A stretch of DNA of 8,992 nucleotides. It comes from JBNJEM01 sp051745935 (GTDB taxonomy: Bacteria; Planctomycetota; Planctomycetia; Pirellulales; Pirellulaceae). The stretch covers positions 1 through 8,992 of the forward strand of contig JBNJEM010000309.1 of assembly GCA_051745935.1 (NCBI GenBank), given 5' to 3'. The first letter of the stretch is position 1, and each line of letters starts with the position of its first letter. The notes beneath the pieces are model-generated. The model saw only the letters and a program-made list of their open reading frames with translations, made no database searches and was not told where the DNA came from. This document shows, in pieces, positions 5,840-8,992 of the stretch. Position numbers and translations under genes: made by a program.

Positions 5840-6457
5840 TTATCGACAGTGTACGCTAGAACCACCCCCGAGTACTGGAAGGTGGTTCTGGCAGGACGAG
5901 TGGTACCGCTGGGACGGTCTTGCGTACCGTCGTGTTGCGGTCGGCAGTCGATACGGTATGGCCTCTTTTTCGCTCAACCATTCGCAGAAGGCCGCCCCAT
6001 CGCGCCAGCTCACGTACGTCACGGCCTTGTTATCCTCATTGGAGACACCGCGTAGCCCCCGCCACTTGCGATGTTCCGAATCAAATGCCTCGTACTGCGC
6101 ATTGGTAACTTCGGTTGCCGAGACCAAGAACGGTTTTGAAATGATCACTTCGTGCATCGGACGTTCGTCCCATTGATCACAGGAGAGTTTCGTTTCTCCT
6201 TTTGGACTGCCCATACGGAAACTGCCCGGGCCAATGCGCACCAAATTCATGCCAAGCGAATTGGTCGTGGCCTTTGATCTGCTGCCCACCGCTGGATCCG
6301 CAGCCGCCGCATCGCGAGCGGAAACTCCGTCCCTAGCGGCTCCCTGTTCGGAAACCGACCGAAATCGCGGTTGGTCAAGCTTCGATGCGTGACACCACCA
6401 AACGGGGCGTACGACCATCCGCGCCGACATCAGCGCGACAGCCGCTTCAGTAACCAT
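5840..6457 (-). pseudogene. Truncated SUMF1/formylglycine-generating-enzyme domain protein
   Basis: SUMF1-domain proteins include the enzyme that converts a sulfatase cysteine to formylglycine, and many planctomycete paralogues without known activity. The motifs NSLGMNLVRIGPGSFRMGS, WDERPMHEV, PFLVSATEVTNAQYEAF, VTYVSWRDGAAFCEWLSE and PYRLPT are in the usual order. After RLPT, where EAEWEYACRAG normally follows, the sequence loses all similarity and stops about 34 codons later. The C-terminal half with the catalytic residues is missing, so no enzyme activity is expected. The start is uncertain: GTG-rich alternatives extend to 6571, but ATG 6457 begins a short hydrophobic stretch (MVTEAAVALMSA) and is preferred. 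It may once have been anchored or exported. The cut lies in the same disturbed region as the brxA chimera. Confidence 0.72.
5855..5892. repeat. Inverted repeat at the end of the SUMF1 remnant
   Basis: GCTAGAACCACC (5855-5866) and GGTGGTTCTGGC (5881-5892) pair at 11 of 12 positions around a 14-nt loop; the inner 9 bp are perfect. The repeat covers the last non-homologous codons of the truncated SUMF1 gene. There is no T-run after it on the minus strand, so a terminator is less likely than the end of an inserted or rearranged segment. Confidence 0.5.
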
Positions 6458-6510
6458 CCCCCGCACCCAAGAGCATTCCCTTTGGCCGGCCGTTTTTTCC
6501 TTGGTCGACC

Positions 6511-6531
6511 CCAACCGCCTTGCGCGGTTGG
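6511..6531. repeat. Perfect 8-bp hairpin
   Basis: CCAACCGC (6511-6518) and GCGGTTGG (6524-6531) flank the 5-nt loop CTTGC. It lies just upstream of the preferred SUMF1 start. No U-tract follows on either strand. It could be a leader structure or a chance stem. Confidence 0.4.
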
Positions 6532-6579
6532 TGAAGGAGTCCATGCGGCTAAAGGGACGCGGGCCTCCCAAAGGACATC

Positions 6580-6612
6580 TCCCGCCGCGCCGCCCCAGGT
6601 GGCGAGGCGGGA
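6580..6612 (-). terminator. Possible imperfect terminator hairpin downstream of the CsrA-like gene
   Basis: TCCCGCC (6580-6586) pairs with GGCGGGA (6606-6612), with an inner stem CGCC/GGCG (6591-6594 and 6601-6604). It is about 105 bp beyond the csrA-like stop in the direction of transcription. The T-tract is missing, so only weak support can be given for termination. Confidence 0.3.
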
Positions 6613-6716
6613 AGTATGGAGGGTGTTGTCGGCATCACATTTAGCCTATCAGAGTTGTTTACCCGCGGGACGGAGAAGCCCATGGGGTTCTCGGACGATC
6701 AGCCTACTGCATGTGG

Positions 6717-6866
6717 CTAAATCGATACGCCCTCCCCATCCGTTGGTAACTCCGATGGGTATTCGATCCCGACTTCCACCTCGCCATTGCGAACCGCCAG
6801 GATGACAAGGTCGATTCCCCCGTTGATCCGTATGCGCTGATTCGGCTTGCGATCCAGAACAAGCAT
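6717..6866 (-). CDS. csrA: CsrA-like small RNA-binding protein
   Basis: CsrA binds GGA motifs in mRNA leaders and controls translation. From the internal ATG at 6866 the 49 residues read MLVLDRKPNQRIRI, then IDLVILAVRNGEVEVGIEYP, the family's five-strand pattern including the conserved MLxLxRK start and the VGIxxP strand. It is shorter than the common 60-residue form by one residue in the first loop and at the tail. The Arg that normally follows the fifth strand (VHRE in Escherichia coli, Arg44) is not seen in the tail PSELPTDGEGVSI, so RNA binding may be weakened. AAGGGCGG lies about 10 nt before the ATG. Planctomycetes often carry divergent CsrA paralogues. Confidence 0.68.
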   Translation of the reverse strand: MLVLDRKPNQRIRINGGIDLVILAVRNGEVEVGIEYPSELPTDGEGVSI

Positions 6867-7400
6867 CTGATTCCGCCCTTTTTGGGAGAGGTAGTGGCTC
6901 CAGACATGGGTGGGGGTGGTCGGAAGGCCTTGACGGAGGTCACACGGAACCCAGTCGTTCGCCCTACCCTCGCGCGCTTGCGGAACATTCTCTTCCGCCC
7001 CCACCTTTCGGCTATTTGGTTCATCGATGCCTTGCCCACTGGTTCCGGGGTCCAGGCACGCAAGGAGGAGCGTGACAAACCGATCTTCTTCGGTTTCCTT
7101 AACGAGCACCGAATTGGCTAGGGTAAGGATTTCCGCCACGTCCCAGTGGGATTCCACCAGAAGCCGCAACATCACGTGGGTCGAGGCCATGATCAGAGCC
7201 GGCCCGAACCCGTGGCCCGCCACATCGCCGATCACGACTCCCACCTGGCCATTTCCGATGGGCAGATAATCAAAGTAGTCGCCGGCGGCGAACTCGGCCG
7301 GATGAACCCGCCCGGCCACGTCGAAGCCGGGCAATATCGGGGCGGCCGCGGGTAGGAACCTTTCCTGGTAACGGTTCACGGGCAAGAGACCAATATCCAC
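6717..7400 (-). CDS. SpoIIE/RsbU-type PP2C phosphatase fragment fused in frame to a CsrA-like domain
   Basis: The 227-residue frame starts with GTG at 7400. Residues about 10-118 are the first half of a SpoIIE-type Ser/Thr phosphatase domain: RFLPAAAPILPGFDVAGR, AGDYFDYLPIGNG, VVIGDVAGHGFGPALIMA with the metal-binding Asp positions of GDYFD and GDV, then EDRFVTLLLACLDPG. Homology ends there; the second half with its further Asp ligands is missing, and so is any upstream sensor domain. Residues 120-178 match nothing I know. Residues 179-227 form a CsrA-like domain in the same frame. The phosphatase is very likely inactive. The CsrA part is listed separately because it has its own ATG and may be made alone. 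The in-frame link could be chance or a real fusion. Confidence 0.65.
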   Translation of the reverse strand: MDIGLLPVNRYQERFLPAAAPILPGFDVAGRVHPAEFAAGDYFDYLPIGNGQVGVVIGDVAGHGFGPALIMASTHVMLRLLVESHWDVAEILTLANSVLVKETEEDRFVTLLLACLDPGTSGQGIDEPNSRKVGAEENVPQAREGRANDWVPCDLRQGLPTTPTHVWSHYLSQKGRNQMLVLDRKPNQRIRINGGIDLVILAVRNGEVEVGIEYPSELPTDGEGVSI

Positions 7401-7732
7401 GGACGTTCGGACTTCCGTTGCACAGCTTGAAAAAGGGCTTTGCCGGGTGCAAATGCCACGGGCTTGTCCCGTGGTCCGTTACGTTCCACGCTACCGACGT
7501 CAAGTGGGACGCCTGCATCCGCTCCGCCGTTCAACGCATCGCCCTGCCTCATCAGCCCACGTCATCTTGTCGACGGCGAGCATCCTCGCCCCATCCCAAG
7601 CTCTAGCCCAAAAAAACAGCTGAAAATCAGAGTGCCTGCAACTCCGCCCAACTCCGTTTCGGTGGTTTCCGCCGTGGCCGTCTATCCACCCATCGATTTT
7701 CGCGCCGCGGAGCTCGCGGCCCCTGTGGCCGT
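7401..7732. other. 332-bp gap without a gene
   Basis: No reading frame here resembles a protein. It holds the CCACGGG hairpin (7455-7475), a small tandem ACTCCGCCCA/ACTCCG echo near 7641-7656 and one copy of a 12-bp direct repeat. The promoter or sensor region of the phosphatase would be expected here but is not recognisable, in line with its 5' truncation. Confidence 0.5.
7455..7475. repeat. REP-like palindrome CCACGGG-CTTGT-CCCGTGG
   Basis: CCACGGG (7456-7462) and CCCGTGG (7468-7474) form a perfect 7-bp stem with a 5-nt loop, flanked by G and T. Hairpins of the form CCACGGGCT...AGCCCGTGG are, as I recall, abundant extragenic repeats in planctomycetes, probably spread by REP-associated Y1 transposases. 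A single copy is present in the window. No U-tract follows. Confidence 0.6.
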
Positions 7733-7736
7733 CTAT
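7674..7736. repeat. 12-bp direct repeat overlapping the antiporter stop codon
   Basis: GTGGCCGTCTAT occurs at 7674-7685 and 7725-7736, 51 bp apart. The second copy contains the antiporter's TAG stop (7733-7735, minus strand). It is probably a slip-duplication or a deletion endpoint. Confidence 0.5.
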
Positions 7737-8962
7737 AGCAGGATGAAGCCAGACACGATATATGCGATGTAAAAAATAACCAGCACGTAAGCATGCTTGT
7801 ACTTGAACCAACCCTTGTTTAACGCGACGAGCGAGATCATCGCCAAGACGGGCAAACACCAAAGATAGACCGGAAAAAGAAACTGCATCCTTCCGGTCGT
7901 GTAAACATTCATAGGCTCGCCCAGCTTAATGGCGCGGAAACCGGCAAACGCTAGATCGATGACGTTCGACCCAAACAGCATGCCGAGCAGCGCACTCTTG
8001 TTGTTCGAAATGGCGTACCTATAAGACATCATGAATTCTGGAAAGCTACTTACGTAGGAGGTGAACATAATGAGAACACCTCCCACCGAGATCACTCCAA
8101 CCGTAGCCATGTTGAACGTCGCGCCCATGCTTTCCCGCACGAAGACAATGAGGCCGAAAACCAGAAAAGCGTAAATGAACCCGTTGCCCAGAAGGTCGCG
8201 AAGCCAAGTAAACGGAGAAGAGGGAACAGGTGCTTCCTCCTCCTCGTCCCCGTCTTCATCTTCTTCCGGGAGCTCCGGCTCCAACCCGGCCGCCACGCGC
8301 CGTTTGTGGCGTTCCCGAAGAACGGACGGGAGAAAGAACTGAGAAATGATGAACGCGATGCCAATACCCGCAAGCACCCATGATTGCCATACGTTGAGCG
8401 TGTGCCCGATGATCTCTCGTCCGTTGTCCAACGTAATGACGTGGGAGCTCGTCTGGATGAACAGGCATAGGCACCCCGATGACACAATATAGAATGAAAG
8501 CCCCCCGATGACGCTTGGTTCCACGACCACCTTGTCCTCGCCATCGATATAGTTCTTTGCCATCATGAAAATCATGGCAACGCAGCCAATGCCGAGAAGG
8601 TTATCCATGGCTGAGAAACACATATTCAGCATCCCGGCGCTGCCCCTTTCTCCGAGGCCGAGTACATTCCAGCTTGAACTGGCTTCGATGTACGCCGATG
8701 CTGCCAGTACGGCCATCACGATTTCGGGACCCGACGTGGCCAAAGCCTGAAATGTTGAGGCAATCACGTCGTCGGGCAAGTGAAGGGACTTGCCGATACG
8801 ACCGCCGACCTGTTCCAGTGGGTCCGACGTGATGAAAAGCAAGTAACATGCGGCTGCCATAACGAAAACACCAAAAATGACCAGAATACCGCCGGTGATA
8901 ATGTACCAAGCGAGCAGCGCGGCCAATGCAAACGCAGCCAGTTTAGTTATAACCTTGATCAT
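7733..8962 (-). CDS. Ca2+:cation antiporter (CaCA/NCX-like) integral membrane protein
   Basis: The 409-residue product is hydrophobic, with about ten membrane segments in two halves separated by a long acidic cytoplasmic-type loop (228-243, a run of Glu/Asp). Such proteins exchange Ca2+ or similar ions for Na+ or H+. The first alpha repeat is ASTFQALATSGPEIVMAVLA (69-86 region, with the Glu80 ion ligand). The second is TSYVSSFPEFMM (301-312, Glu309) followed by GSNVIDLAF (331-339). The first repeat lacks a matching GNxxGSN segment; its place is taken by LNMCFSAMDNLLGIG, a divergent form. The ATG at 8962 has GGGGAG 9 nt upstream. The gene looks intact and is probably a single transcription unit outside the degraded island. 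Confidence 0.88.
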   Translation of the reverse strand: MIKVITKLAAFALAALLAWYIITGGILVIFGVFVMAAACYLLFITSDPLEQVGGRIGKSLHLPDDVIASTFQALATSGPEIVMAVLAASAYIEASSSWNVLGLGERGSAGMLNMCFSAMDNLLGIGCVAMIFMMAKNYIDGEDKVVVEPSVIGGLSFYIVSSGCLCLFIQTSSHVITLDNGREIIGHTLNVWQSWVLAGIGIAFIISQFFLPSVLRERHKRRVAAGLEPELPEEDEDGDEEEEAPVPSSPFTWLRDLLGNGFIYAFLVFGLIVFVRESMGATFNMATVGVISVGGVLIMFTSYVSSFPEFMMSYRYAISNNKSALLGMLFGSNVIDLAFAGFRAIKLGEPMNVYTTGRMQFLFPVYLWCLPVLAMISLVALNKGWFKYKHAYVLVIFYIAYIVSGFILL

Positions 8963-8971
8963 GGAATTGTT

Positions 8972-8977
8972 CTCCCC
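8972..8977 (-). promoter_or_regulatory. Ribosome binding site of the antiporter
   Basis: GGGGAG lies 9 nt before the ATG at 8962 on the minus strand. The window ends 30 bp upstream of the start, so the promoter is out of view. Confidence 0.5.
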
Positions 8978-8992
8978 AGTTGCATTGTTGTA

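Noticed and set aside
5784..6176. Plus-strand frame with a Trp-rich stretch (RWFWQDEWYRW)
   Set aside because: Its larger part is antisense to the SUMF1 motifs; the Trp-rich part covers the inverted repeat and matches no family I recognise.
6704..7078. Minus-strand frame as a frameshifted continuation of the phosphatase
   Set aside because: Its translation shows none of the NAGHP-like or DG-type motifs expected in the second half of the domain, so truncation is preferred over a frameshift.

Overview
The window looks like a stretch of a GC-rich planctomycete-type chromosome. This is inferred from gene content (a SUMF1/formylglycine-type domain, a SpoIIE/RsbU-type phosphatase, a CsrA-like protein, a Ca2+:cation antiporter) and from scattered hairpin repeats; no rRNA or tRNA is present to confirm it. 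Every convincing intact gene lies on the minus strand. The only plus-strand coding remnant is a broken IS91-type transposase at the left end.

Layout from left to right. 1-946: a 60-bp tandem repeat carrying a palindrome runs into a decayed IS91-family transposase, which is split by a hairpin-rich insert of about 340 bp. 928-1179: a 252-bp segment bounded by a 26-bp inverted repeat sits exactly where transposase homology stops and where a pglZ-like gene is cut off. 998-2850 (minus): a full-length Fic protein overlaps the 5' part of a BREX-type pglZ. 3029-4820 (minus): a tight three-gene cassette, made of a TIGR04255 family protein and two small conserved-looking hypothetical proteins. 4909-5769 (minus): an in-frame chimera of BrxA (DUF1819) with the extreme C-terminus of a PglX-like DNA methyltransferase. 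5840-6571: a SUMF1-domain gene lacking its catalytic half. 6717-7400: a fragment of a SpoIIE/PP2C phosphatase fused in frame to a CsrA-like domain. 7401-7732: non-coding, with a REP-like hairpin. 7733-8962: an intact Ca2+:cation antiporter.

Interpretation. The middle reads as the wreck of a BREX phage-defence island. Its two ends are recognisable (brxA and pglX remnants upstream, pglZ downstream, in the order expected for one operon). The interior has been lost, and the space now holds the TIGR04255 cassette and fic. The intact cassette between broken BREX genes is the best candidate for an uncharacterised, possibly defence-related, system here. The Fic protein carries both a canonical catalytic motif and an N-terminal self-inhibitory motif, and is translationally coupled to the pglZ remnant, so fic may have been a BREX accessory gene. 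Flanking genes are also truncated, which marks this as a rearrangement hotspot. All family assignments come from reading motifs by eye, without a database search.
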